From positions 1 to 9,022 of the forward strand of contig CANQOD010000041.1 in assembly GCA_947625395.1 (NCBI GenBank): a stretch of DNA of 9,022 nt, written 5' to 3'. Positions 1-5,843 of this stretch are shown piece by piece. This stretch comes from an uncultured Bacilli bacterium (GTDB lineage: Bacteria > Bacillota_I > Bacilli_A > RF39 > UBA660). Numbering within the stretch: position 1 is the first letter of the stretch; each line of letters begins with the position of its first letter. The notes below the pieces were generated by a model. The model was not told where the DNA came from, did no database searches, and saw nothing but the letters and a program-made list of their open reading frames with translations. The position numbers and the translations under genes are program-made.

Positions 1-228
1 AAGTGTCACTGTTTCCACTGGGCCAATTTCTTTCGGAAGCTTGCTTCGATAATCTGAATAATATTCTTTTCCAGCCAACAGAATCATATTCTCTTGACTT
101 TGATAATACGCTAGATGGGCACGACGGATGATATTTGTTACCGTAATTGTTCCAATCATTCCTAACAATCCTAAGATGACAACGACAGCCAAAATCTCTA
201 CGATTGTAAACCCTTGTTTCTTCCTCAT
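1..228 (-). CDS. type IV pilin-like / pseudopilin protein, C-terminus cut by window edge
   Basis: Seen: 76 codons run in frame to base 1. The N-terminus is MRKKQGFTIVEILAVVVILG, a textbook prepilin leader: short basic stretch, cleavage G|F, Glu at position +5, then a hydrophobic helix to about residue 30 and a polar region (IIRRAHLAYYQSQ). Family knowledge: prepilin peptidase cuts before the Phe, and the helix packs into a pilus or pseudopilus core (type IV pili, type II secretion, competence Com pili). The ATG at 228 gives the usual short leader. An in-frame ATG at 249 would add seven residues (MEGCDAG), and neither start has a strong ribosome site. It lies just after a 57-aa pseudopilin-like gene and probably shares its transcript. 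The missing C-terminus prevents assignment to a particular pilin class. The pilin-like N-terminus is certain; the function is inferred. Confidence 0.85.
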   Translation of the reverse strand, partial: MRKKQGFTIVEILAVVVILGLLGMIGTITVTNIIRRAHLAYYQSQENMILLAGKEYYSDYRSKLPKEIGPVETVTL

Positions 229-261
229 TCCCGCATCACAGCCTTCCATCTTTATTCTTTT

Positions 262-435
262 TTAACAACTTTTATCTTGCACACATTGATTCAATTCTTG
301 TTCAATTTGGTTCGATAAATCATCCGTTGTTCGTTTTGAAAAAGAAAGACTCGACACCAATAAAAATAAAATTAACGTTGCCATAGTAATCATTGCATAT
401 AAAATTGTCGAAATTGCAAAACCCTTATTATTCAT
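262..435 (-). CDS. 57-aa pseudopilin-like membrane protein
   Basis: Seen: ATG at 435, stop TAA at 264-262, 57 codons. The N-terminus MNNKGFAISTILYAMITMAT resembles a prepilin leader (short polar start, G|F junction) followed by a hydrophobic helix to about residue 31. A short polar tail of about 26 residues (SKRTTDDLSNQIEQELNQ) carries two Cys near the end. The +5 residue after the putative cleavage site is Thr, not the Glu of canonical pilins. The ribosome site GAAGGTGA lies a few bases upstream. The gene starts 19 bases after the rsmD stop and precedes the pilin-like gene by 12-33 bases depending on that gene's start, so co-transcription is likely. I infer a minor pseudopilin or a small protein processed by the same prepilin peptidase. 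A plain single-pass membrane peptide is the alternative. It is easily missed by gene callers because of its length. Confidence 0.75.
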   Translation of the reverse strand: MNNKGFAISTILYAMITMATLILFLLVSSLSFSKRTTDDLSNQIEQELNQCVQDKSC

Positions 436-454
436 AGGTCACCTTCTATCATAA

Positions 455-1003
455 TTATAGCATTCTTTTGAATATTCGGATATATTTATCACCATATTTT
501 TTTTCTTTGACAAGCTGGTATTCCTCTATATTCCAGGACATCTTATCAAGCGAATCGCTTTCACAGATGATCATTCCCGTTGGCGTTAATAAGTCTTTTT
601 GAAGAATTTTTTCCAGTGCTTGTTGAATATAATCTGTTGCATACGGTGGATCTAAAAAAATCAAATCAAATTTCCGGTTTTCTTGGGCAAACAAGTCGAG
701 TGCTTGTTGATAATCAAGGCAATAAACTTCCTGTTTTTCTTGTAAAGCTGCCAAATTTTGGCGAATGACTTTGACAGCCTTTGGATTTTGGTCCACAAAA
801 ATAACTGTTTCAGCACTCATTGACAATGCTTCAATTCCTAAATTGCCACTTCCTGCGAACAAATCAAGACACGTGCTTTTTTCAATAAAAGGTTGCAAGA
901 TAGCAAAAAGGCTTTCTTTCACTCGTTCCATCGTTGGCCGTGTTCCCTCTAAAGTAAATCCCTCTAAGATACGTCCTTTGTATTTTCCTTGGATAACTCG
1001 CAT
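455..1003 (-). CDS. rsmD: 16S rRNA (guanine(966)-N2)-methyltransferase RsmD (YlbH)
   Basis: RsmD makes m2G966 in 16S rRNA on the assembling small subunit, using S-adenosylmethionine. The 182-aa product has the usual family length. Visible motifs: RVIQGKYKGR at the N-terminus, RPTMERVKESLF (residues 22-33), the SAM-binding motif LDLFAGSGNLGIEAL (46-60, with Asn where Ala is common), acidic VDQNP (70-74) and the N6/N2-methyltransferase catalytic DPPY (118-121). I chose the ATG at 1003, which gives the family N-terminus and follows AAAGGAAG (1018-1011) by 7 bases. The reading frame stays open upstream to 1072, but those residues do not look like the family. The first 40 bases overlap the end of ylbF in another frame, suggesting coupled translation. 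In Bacillus the order is ylbF-ylbG-ylbH-coaD. Here ylbG is absent and pilin-like genes follow instead of coaD. Confidence 0.95.
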   Translation of the reverse strand: MRVIQGKYKGRILEGFTLEGTRPTMERVKESLFAILQPFIEKSTCLDLFAGSGNLGIEALSMSAETVIFVDQNPKAVKVIRQNLAALQEKQEVYCLDYQQALDLFAQENRKFDLIFLDPPYATDYIQQALEKILQKDLLTPTGMIICESDSLDKMSWNIEEYQLVKEKKYGDKYIRIFKRML

Positions 1004-1266
1004 ATTGTTTCTTCCTTTCGTTGAAATTTTAAATTCATTCCCCATATTAAAATGGATAAATTGGAATGACATTGTTGGTATTGTTGATAAAGAGGATGCT
1101 TTAAAATTTGTTGTTTCAAGGCTTCGTCCCCTGTTTGATGATATGTTTTGATTTGCTGATAGAGCTTTTGTGACTTTAAAACTTGTTGTTTGCTTTCTTG
1201 ATAAGCTCTCACCACCTGGGCATTTTGAAGAAGGGTCAATAATTCCTCCACCTTTTGTTCTACCAT
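964..1266 (-). CDS. ylbF: YlbF/YmcA family protein (RNase Y cofactor family), short form
   Basis: The 100-aa product is Gln- and Lys-rich and helical, with the com_YlbF layout: LLTLLQNAQVVRAYQESKQQV (about residues 9-29), then a second helix pair with HPLYQQYQQCHSNLSILIWG (57-76). In Bacillus subtilis, YlbF acts with YmcA and YaaT in a complex that directs RNase Y processing and affects competence, biofilm and sporulation. The identification rests on this pattern plus its position between ylbE and rsmD. The protein is shorter than Bacillus YlbF (about 149 aa), lacks its Cys-rich tail and has only Cys66 and Cys89. I chose the ATG at 1266 because AGAGAGGA lies 8 bases upstream and the promoter at 1303-1331 sits inside the alternative TTG-initiated extension (to 1335). 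The 3' end overlaps rsmD by 40 bases. Confidence 0.8.
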   Translation of the reverse strand: MVEQKVEELLTLLQNAQVVRAYQESKQQVLKSQKLYQQIKTYHQTGDEALKQQILKHPLYQQYQQCHSNLSILIWGMNLKFQRKEETICELSKENTKDVS

Positions 1267-1274
1267 GTTTAAAA

Positions 1275-1282
1275 TCCTCTCT
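1275..1282 (-). promoter_or_regulatory. ribosome binding site of ylbF
   Basis: AGAGAGGA, 8 bases before the ATG at 1266. It decides this start over an in-frame TTG at 1335 that has no comparable site. Confidence 0.65.
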
Positions 1283-1302
1283 TTATGACTTCTTTTATGT
1301 TT

Positions 1303-1331
1303 AGTATACAATGAGTGTCTTCTTTTTTCAA
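1303..1331 (-). promoter_or_regulatory. sigma-A-type promoter for ylbF-rsmD-pilin genes
   Basis: Minus strand: -35 TTGAAA (1331-1326), a 17-base spacer, then -10 TATACT (1308-1303). Each hexamer differs from consensus at one position and the spacing is optimal. It lies right after a terminator at the ylbE stop and about 37 bases before the ylbF ATG, so ylbF, rsmD and the downstream pilin-like genes form their own transcription unit. Confidence 0.7.
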
Positions 1332-1344
1332 ACAAACATCCAAC

Positions 1345-1370
1345 AAAAAAGATGCCTACTTTAAGACATC
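1345..1370 (-). terminator. intrinsic terminator at the ylbE stop codon
   Basis: On the minus strand GATGTCT (1370-1364) pairs with AGGCATC (1357-1351): seven pairs including one G-U, with a 6-base loop. Six T follow directly (1350-1345). The ylbE stop codon TAG (1358-1356) lies at the loop/stem junction. The stem is modest in GC, but the geometry is typical and a promoter follows immediately. Confidence 0.6.
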
Positions 1371-1577
1371 CATCAATGTTTGAACCATCTGTAGTCCATT
1401 GGCAATATTTTCCATTTTGTCTTGCATACGCACTTTATATTGTTCTTTCATGGCTTTCTCAAAAACAGGAAAGGCTTCACTTCCTCGGTGCAAGTATTTA
1501 TACCAATAAGAATTTTCATGTAAATAGCGAACAAGCATTGGATTTCTTTGAATGCGCTGTTGCAGGTCGACTTGCAT
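1356..1577 (-). CDS. ylbE: YlbE-like protein, function unknown
   Basis: The 73-aa product begins MQVDLQQRIQRNPMLVRYLH and contains the aromatic cluster SYWYKYLHRGSEAFPVFEKAMKEQYK, followed by an amphipathic helix (MENIANGLQMVQTLMDVLK). The length, the 'xxP-x-L-R-x-aromatic-x-WY' core and the place between ylbD and ylbF match the YlbE-like family of Bacillus and relatives. The family has no established biochemical role that I know of. The start codon overlaps the ylbD stop as TAATG (1579-1575), so translation is very likely coupled and the two proteins may work together. No signal peptide or membrane segment is visible. The gene ends in an intrinsic terminator that includes its stop codon. Confidence 0.8.
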   Translation of the reverse strand: MQVDLQQRIQRNPMLVRYLHENSYWYKYLHRGSEAFPVFEKAMKEQYKVRMQDKMENIANGLQMVQTLMDVLK

Positions 1578-1918
1578 TAATCCTCGTAATACTTGTACAT
1601 AGGGCGTTCCTGATAAGGAGTAGGCGCTTCCTCATTGGTATGGCCTAAATTTTGAAGAAGACTGACTGCTTTTTGAAGACCCACAATCCCTTTTTGGACA
1701 CTTTCTAAGTCCACATTTCGAAAAAGCTCTGCCATTTCTTGAAAATTGACTTTCCCACTTTGTGTTCTCGCTGATTTTGGAGCTTGAAAAAGAGGCGCCT
1801 CTTCCCCATATAAATCATAGGCTTCGTAAAGTTCTTGCCAAGTAAATTCTTGTTGGTGCACTTTGTCAATCAAATGAGGATGTGCTTTTACAAAAGTTTT
1901 AAATTGTTCTTTTGACAT
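1577..1918 (-). CDS. ylbD: YlbD-like protein ('spore coat' family name; role here unknown)
   Basis: The 113-aa product has an N-terminal block FKTFVKAHPHLIDKV then FTWQELYEAYDLYGEEAPLF (residues 6-20 and 25-44). This is the hallmark of the YlbD family, where the 'HP-x-LI...TWQELYE...L-G' pattern is conserved. A helix (LESVQKGIVGLQKAVSLLQN, 71-90) and a Pro/Tyr-rich tail follow. The family is often labelled a spore coat protein after the Bacillus member, but nothing in this window shows sporulation. I chose the ATG at 1918 because AGGTGG (1928-1923) sits 4 bases upstream and the sequence upstream of it (frame open to 1972) falls in the PBP terminator. It lies 43 bases after the PBP stop, beyond a hairpin terminator. 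A TACAAT (1939-1934) in between may be a -10 element, but no good -35 is visible. Confidence 0.8.
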   Translation of the reverse strand: MSKEQFKTFVKAHPHLIDKVHQQEFTWQELYEAYDLYGEEAPLFQAPKSARTQSGKVNFQEMAELFRNVDLESVQKGIVGLQKAVSLLQNLGHTNEEAPTPYQERPMYKYYED

Positions 1919-1943
1919 GATACCACCTATTTTATTGTATGAC

Positions 1944-1970
1944 AAAAAAAGAAGAATAGTACTATCCTTC
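1944..1970 (-). terminator. intrinsic terminator overlapping the PBP stop codon
   Basis: On the minus strand GAAGGATAG (1970-1962) pairs with CTATTCTTC (1959-1951), nine pairs with one G-U and a tight TA turn. Seven T follow at once (1950-1944). The PBP stop TAG is the end of the left arm. It probably ends or attenuates the mraZ-rsmH-ftsL-PBP transcript before ylbD. Confidence 0.65.
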
Positions 1971-4115
1971 AAATTTTGGAGTCAACGTTAAGGTGATTTC
2001 CATTCCTTTGGTAATGTCAGTTCCCTCAGGAAGCGATTGGGCGGTCACATACCCCGTTCCTTCTGTTTTCACTTTCACGCTTAAAAGTTCTAATAAAGCA
2101 GTGGCTAATTTATTGGAATACCCAGTCAAATTTGGAATTTTCAACTTTTCTTCATTGGTGACTAAAAAGACTTGGTCCCCTTCAATCACTTTGCTTCCTT
2201 TGGAAGGATATTGGGCAATGACTTTACTGCCATTTCCAATCACTTGAATCTTTAAATTTTGATTTGCTAAAGTATTTCTTGCACTTTCTGTGGATTGGTT
2301 CACATAAGAACGCATTTGATAAGTAGAAAGTTCTCTAACCGCATCATGCTTATAACCATAATACTTACTCAAATTGACTACAACGCTTTTGACGGCATCC
2401 CAAATCGCATTCTGTTGTCCACCGGTAGGTCGTTTCACAGAAGCATAAATAATGACTTTGGGGTCATCCTTGGGATAAATGCCTGCGAAAGAAGAAATAA
2501 TATCACTTTCTCCTGTTAAATATCCACTTCCATCTTCCGCAGCAATTTGCGCAGTTCCCGTTTTTCCAATCAGATTATAGCCATCCAAACGATAATAAAC
2601 ACCTGTATTACCATCTTCATTGACCGTCTTCCACATCAAATCTTTCATCTTATTGACCGTTGCGGTAGAAGCTACTTTTTCAATTTCTGTCTTCTTTCCT
2701 TGATAGACCACTTCCCCCGTATCCGGGTCCACAATCTTTTCTACCAAATAAGGTTTTAAAAGCATTCCATCATTCGCAAGAGAAGTCAGTGCTTGAATAT
2801 TTTGAATCGGCGTCGTTAAAACCCCCTGGCCAAAGCCAGCATTTAATATTTCTGTTTCATATCGGAAATCAATTTTTCCTTTGCTTTCATTCGGAAGCGT
2901 AATTCCTGTCTTTTGGCCAAAGCCCATCTTTTTGAAATAATGACGCAAAATATCTTTATTTAAGTGTCTTGTAATCAAGTTACAAATTGCTACGTTACTT
3001 GACATTTGAAAGCCTTTATCAAACGTAATCGTTCCCCAACCTGTTCCATTCCAATCTCTTATTTGCGTATTATCTTGCGTAACATACGTACCGGAAAGAT
3101 ACGTTTCATCCCCATTATAGACATTGTTTTCCATCGCAGCCATATACGTATAAATTTTCATCGTACTTCCAGGCTCATAGGCAACAGCTGTATTGGGGTC
3201 CAAATAGCTCGTCATATTTCGTAAATTCGGGTCAAAAGATGGATTACTACCAGAAGCTAAAATGGCTCCCGTCTTCGCATCCGCAAGCATCATAGTAAAC
3301 CATTCATAACCATATTTTTCTTTGGCTTCATTCAAAGCCTGTTCCACAAAGAGTTGGACACTACTATTAATCGTTAAATAGATATCTTTCCCATCAATCG
3401 CATCGACTTTTTCCTCTTTGGTTCCAGCAATTTTATATCCTCTTAAATCTTTTTGATATGTTAAATGACCATCCTCACCTGATAGGGTTTTATTGTAATA
3501 AGCTTCGAGTCCCAATTCTCCTTTGGTAGTAACGACTTCTTGATTACCCTCAACACTTACTTCTTCTTTGGCATACCCTAAAGTATAAGATAAGAATTGT
3601 CCTTTAGGATAATATCTTTTTAAACTTTCGATAAAGTCAATGCCAGGTAAATTTAATGCCTCGATTTTATCCTTAGTCAGTTCTGTCAAGCCTTTTCCGG
3701 CACTTCCAAATTCAGTCTGATAGACATTTTCTTTCTTTAAATATTTTAAAATTTCTTCTTCACTAATTCCAAGAATTGGTGCTAAAGCTTTTGCTGTTTT
3801 TTCTTTGTCCACAACATGTTGTGGCTTTTTAGGATTGGTTGTACGGCTCTCGTCTAAATAAGCAATTAATTTGTAGGAAGACACATTTTCAGCAAGGGGT
3901 TCTTTATCACTTGAGAAAATGGTTCCGCGAGAAGCCTTAATCGTTTCTGTTCGCATGGTTCGATTGGAAGCGAGTGCTTGTAAGTCATAGCCATCTATTT
4001 TTTTAGAAGTAGCAAGTTGAATCAAACGTACCCCCATGACTCCAAACAAAAAAAGAGCAAAAACAATAAATAAAACGCTCAATCTAATCTTGTTTCTTCT
4101 CTTTTTTTTCCTCAT
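1962..4115 (-). CDS. pbpB: class B penicillin-binding protein with two PASTA domains (PBP2B/FtsI type)
   Basis: This is the septal peptidoglycan transpeptidase, the target of beta-lactams, anchored in the membrane and acting outside the cell with FtsL and FtsW-type partners. The 717-aa product has a basic start and one membrane helix (about residues 11-31), then a PBP dimerisation/pedestal region (about 55-225, with the RGTIFSSD element). The transpeptidase domain carries all three active-site motifs: S317-T-M-K320, S372-S-N374 and K518-T-G520. Two PASTA repeats follow at about 595-655 and 656-714 (YPSKGSKVIEGDQV; IPNLTGYSNKLA...LPEGTDITKG). The ATG at 4115 is 11 bases after the ftsL stop; AGGA overlapping that stop can serve as the ribosome site. 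The position after ftsL and the PASTA tail favour PBP2B/FtsI. SpoVD, its sporulation paralogue, is the main alternative and cannot be excluded by sequence alone. Confidence 0.93.
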   Translation of the reverse strand: MRKKKRRNKIRLSVLFIVFALFLFGVMGVRLIQLATSKKIDGYDLQALASNRTMRTETIKASRGTIFSSDKEPLAENVSSYKLIAYLDESRTTNPKKPQHVVDKEKTAKALAPILGISEEEILKYLKKENVYQTEFGSAGKGLTELTKDKIEALNLPGIDFIESLKRYYPKGQFLSYTLGYAKEEVSVEGNQEVVTTKGELGLEAYYNKTLSGEDGHLTYQKDLRGYKIAGTKEEKVDAIDGKDIYLTINSSVQLFVEQALNEAKEKYGYEWFTMMLADAKTGAILASGSNPSFDPNLRNMTSYLDPNTAVAYEPGSTMKIYTYMAAMENNVYNGDETYLSGTYVTQDNTQIRDWNGTGWGTITFDKGFQMSSNVAICNLITRHLNKDILRHYFKKMGFGQKTGITLPNESKGKIDFRYETEILNAGFGQGVLTTPIQNIQALTSLANDGMLLKPYLVEKIVDPDTGEVVYQGKKTEIEKVASTATVNKMKDLMWKTVNEDGNTGVYYRLDGYNLIGKTGTAQIAAEDGSGYLTGESDIISSFAGIYPKDDPKVIIYASVKRPTGGQQNAIWDAVKSVVVNLSKYYGYKHDAVRELSTYQMRSYVNQSTESARNTLANQNLKIQVIGNGSKVIAQYPSKGSKVIEGDQVFLVTNEEKLKIPNLTGYSNKLATALLELLSVKVKTEGTGYVTAQSLPEGTDITKGMEITLTLTPKFEG

Positions 4116-4126
4116 TTCCTCACGTC

Positions 4127-4423
4127 CTATTTTTCTTCAACTGTCTTGATATTATCATTATTATAACTTAATCCCTCATTCTTCGCAACCTCTTCAATTT
4201 TATCAAGACTAGCGAGTTCGTTGATTTTCATCGAAAGACTTTGATTCGTCTTATTCTGATTTTCAATTTCTTTTTTCGTTTTTTCGACTTCAAAATTAAT
4301 TTGGGCTAATGTTGCTTTGGAAAAGACAATAGAAATAGGTAAAGACACAGTTAAAACAATGGCTAACGTATAAAGTAGTCGTTCAAATTTTCCAATTTTT
4401 ACTCTTTTCTTTACCTTTCTCAT
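4127..4423 (-). CDS. ftsL: cell division protein FtsL
   Basis: A small bitopic divisome protein that forms a coiled-coil complex with DivIC/FtsB and supports the septal PBP-FtsW synthase. The 98-aa product shows the FtsL layout: a basic cytoplasmic tail (residues 1-15), one membrane helix (about 16-36) and a heptad-rich extracellular coiled coil (about 40-80). A short end with the LDKIEEVAKNEGLSY pattern is typical of FtsL/DivIC C-termini. Primary sequence in this family is poorly conserved, so the call relies on topology, length and the place between rsmH and the PBP. An AGGAGG ribosome site overlaps the rsmH TAG stop, and the ATG follows the stop by 9 bases, so it is translated from the same mRNA. 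Confidence 0.88.
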   Translation of the reverse strand: MRKVKKRVKIGKFERLLYTLAIVLTVSLPISIVFSKATLAQINFEVEKTKKEIENQNKTNQSLSMKINELASLDKIEEVAKNEGLSYNNDNIKTVEEK

Positions 4424-4432
4424 GTTCTCCTC

Positions 4433-5356
4433 CTATTTTACTTTTTCAATTACGCGCAAAATTGCACTGCGACTTCTTCTGTTTTTCGTTCGTTCTTCTT
4501 CACTCGCCTGAATACCTTTTTCTGTCACGATACGAAAGTTTTTTTGATATGCGAACGGAATTTCCGGAAGTCCTTTGACTTTAGCATCGACTTCTGAAAG
4601 TTCCTTAAATTTCTTTTTTACCATTCTATCTTCTAAAGAATGGAACGTAATAACTGCGACCCTGCCACCAACAGTAACCATTTCTAAGGCATCCTCTAAA
4701 GCTTCTTCTAATGCCTCTAATTCTTGGTTGACTTCGATTCGAATGGCTTGAAAGATTTGACGAGCTGGATGCTTTTTCAATCTTTCTTTCATGGGCACAG
4801 CACTTTTAATGATTTCAACAAGTTCTAACGTTGTTTCGATTTCTTTGTGTGCTCGTTCTTCAACAATTCTTTTCGCAATCGAATTGGCAAACTTGCTTTC
4901 TCCATACATTTGAAAAATATTTCTCAAAGCTTCTTGACTGTACGTATTGACGACTTCTTTGGCTGTTTTTGTTCTTCGTCGATCCATTCGCATGTCCAAA
5001 GGAGCATCTTGATGATAACTAAAGCCTCGTTCTTCTTCATCTAGTTGTGGACTAGAAACACCGAGGTCAAACAGGAATCCATCAATGTGCTTGACACCTC
5101 TTTTTGTCAGTTCCTTTTTCATATAGCGAAAATTTGAATCAATGATTTCAAATCGATTACCAATCTGACTCAGTCTTTTTTGGCTATAAGTAAGTGCTTC
5201 TTCATCTTGATCAAAAGCATATAAAAAACCCCTTTTTATTCTTTTTAAGATTGCACTACTGTGGCCACCAAAGCCCAAAGTCATATCGACAATAATACTG
5301 TTTTCTTTGATGGAAAGTGCCGCAATGGCTTCTTCTAATAAGACGCTTTCATGCAT
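4433..5356 (-). CDS. rsmH: 16S rRNA (cytosine(1402)-N4)-methyltransferase RsmH (MraW)
   Basis: RsmH adds the N4 methyl to C1402 in the decoding centre of 16S rRNA using SAM. The 307-aa product matches the family throughout: MHESVLLEEA start, SAM motif I D24MTLGFGGHS, FDLGVSSPQLDEEERGFSY (residues 96-114), then PLDMRMD (119-125). HPARQIFQAIRIEVNQEL (197-214), VITFHSLEDR (235-244) and the basic NRRSRSAILR end (292-301) follow. I chose the ATG at 5356: it gives the family's MHESVLL start and follows GGTGAT (5366-5361). An ATG at 5368 would add four residues and overlap mraZ. Only 5 bases separate it from the mraZ stop, and the ribosome site contains that TGA stop. Second gene of the dcw operon. 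Confidence 0.96.
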   Translation of the reverse strand: MHESVLLEEAIAALSIKENSIIVDMTLGFGGHSSAILKRIKRGFLYAFDQDEEALTYSQKRLSQIGNRFEIIDSNFRYMKKELTKRGVKHIDGFLFDLGVSSPQLDEEERGFSYHQDAPLDMRMDRRRTKTAKEVVNTYSQEALRNIFQMYGESKFANSIAKRIVEERAHKEIETTLELVEIIKSAVPMKERLKKHPARQIFQAIRIEVNQELEALEEALEDALEMVTVGGRVAVITFHSLEDRMVKKKFKELSEVDAKVKGLPEIPFAYQKNFRIVTEKGIQASEEERTKNRRSRSAILRVIEKVK

Positions 5357-5360
5357 TCTT

Positions 5361-5366
5361 ATCACC
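5361..5366 (-). promoter_or_regulatory. ribosome binding site of rsmH overlapping the mraZ stop
   Basis: GGTGAT on the minus strand, 4 bases before the ATG at 5356. Its TGA is the mraZ stop codon. It supports the MHESVLL start over the upstream ATG at 5368. Confidence 0.6.
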
Positions 5367-5802
5367 ATCTTTCGTCGCTTTCTTGGAATAAATCTTCAGC
5401 AATCTCGGACATATTGCCTTGTTCTTCCTCAAAGAACGTCTGCCAGCTTTCCTCATCCCATACTTCCAGACGCTCGCCAGCGCCAATAATGACGCAATTT
5501 TTAGAGAGAGATGCATAATTTGCGAGCGGCTCCGGAAGAAGTATGCGGCCTTGCTTGTCAAGTTCAACTTCTAAAGCACCAGATAAAAAGAAACGGACAA
5601 AACTACGGGCATTTTTCTTCGTAAATGGAAGCGCATTTAACTTTTGAGTGATTTGTTCAAATGCTTCTTTTGGATATACATAGATGCATTTTTCAATTCC
5701 ACGAGTAATGATGAATTGATTTCCTAAAGTTTCACGAAACTTAGAAGGAATAATCATTCGACCTTTCTGATCAATGGAATGATGAAATTCTCCCATTAAC
5801 AT
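5362..5802 (-). CDS. mraZ: transcriptional regulator MraZ
   Basis: A DNA-binding SpoVT-AbrB-fold protein that assembles into rings and controls the dcw operon it heads. The 146-aa product has the two tandem half-domains, each with its DxKGR signature: D11QKGRMIIPSKFR near the N-terminus and D82KQGRILLPEPL in the second copy. RFFLSGALEVELDKQGR around residues 70-86 and YASLSKNCVIIGAG (96-109) are characteristic. I chose the ATG at 5802 (MLMGEFHHSID), which matches the family start. Upstream in-frame codons (to 5835) fall in the operator repeats, and an ATG at 5796 is the only close rival. The TGGGG repeats just upstream serve both as likely binding sites for the protein and, through the G-rich last copy, near the ribosome site. 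This suggests autoregulation. Confidence 0.96.
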   Translation of the reverse strand: MLMGEFHHSIDQKGRMIIPSKFRETLGNQFIITRGIEKCIYVYPKEAFEQITQKLNALPFTKKNARSFVRFFLSGALEVELDKQGRILLPEPLANYASLSKNCVIIGAGERLEVWDEESWQTFFEEEQGNMSEIAEDLFQESDERW

Positions 5803-5809
5803 TTTAATC

Positions 5810-5834
5810 CCCCACTTTTCCCCACAATTATCCA
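5810..5834 (-). promoter_or_regulatory. putative MraZ operator: three TGG-type repeats at 10-base period
   Basis: On the minus strand TGGAT (5834-5830), TGGGG (5824-5820) and TGGGG (5814-5810) are separated by 5-base spacers, AATTG and AAAAG. Direct TGGGN repeats with 5-base spacers upstream of mraZ are the binding site described for E. coli MraZ. The first copy is degenerate. The array lies between the promoter and the mraZ ATG. Confidence 0.72.
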
Positions 5835-5843
5835 CTGCTTGAT

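Noticed and set aside
454..459. TATAAT on the minus strand at the rsmD end, as a promoter for the pilin-like genes
   Set aside because: No -35 at suitable spacing and no extended -10. Chance match in AT-rich DNA is likely, though it cannot be fully excluded.
1004..1072. Longer rsmD with 23 more N-terminal residues
   Set aside because: The added residues do not resemble the family. The ATG at 1003 gives the known MRVI start and has AAAGGAAG upstream.
1267..1335. Longer ylbF starting from TTG at 1335
   Set aside because: No ribosome site there, and the added codons cover the promoter. The ATG at 1266 has AGAGAGGA at good spacing.
1352..1648. 98-aa plus-strand reading frame
   Set aside because: It is antisense to ylbE/ylbD, which match families and have coupled signals. 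No ribosome site, no family resemblance.
1993..3224. Several plus-strand reading frames of 70-84 aa opposite the PBP gene
   Set aside because: They are antisense to a gene with all catalytic motifs, and none has a ribosome site or recognisable domain.
5349..5567. 72-aa minus-strand frame inside mraZ/rsmH
   Set aside because: It lies out of frame in mraZ, which matches its family to the last codons.
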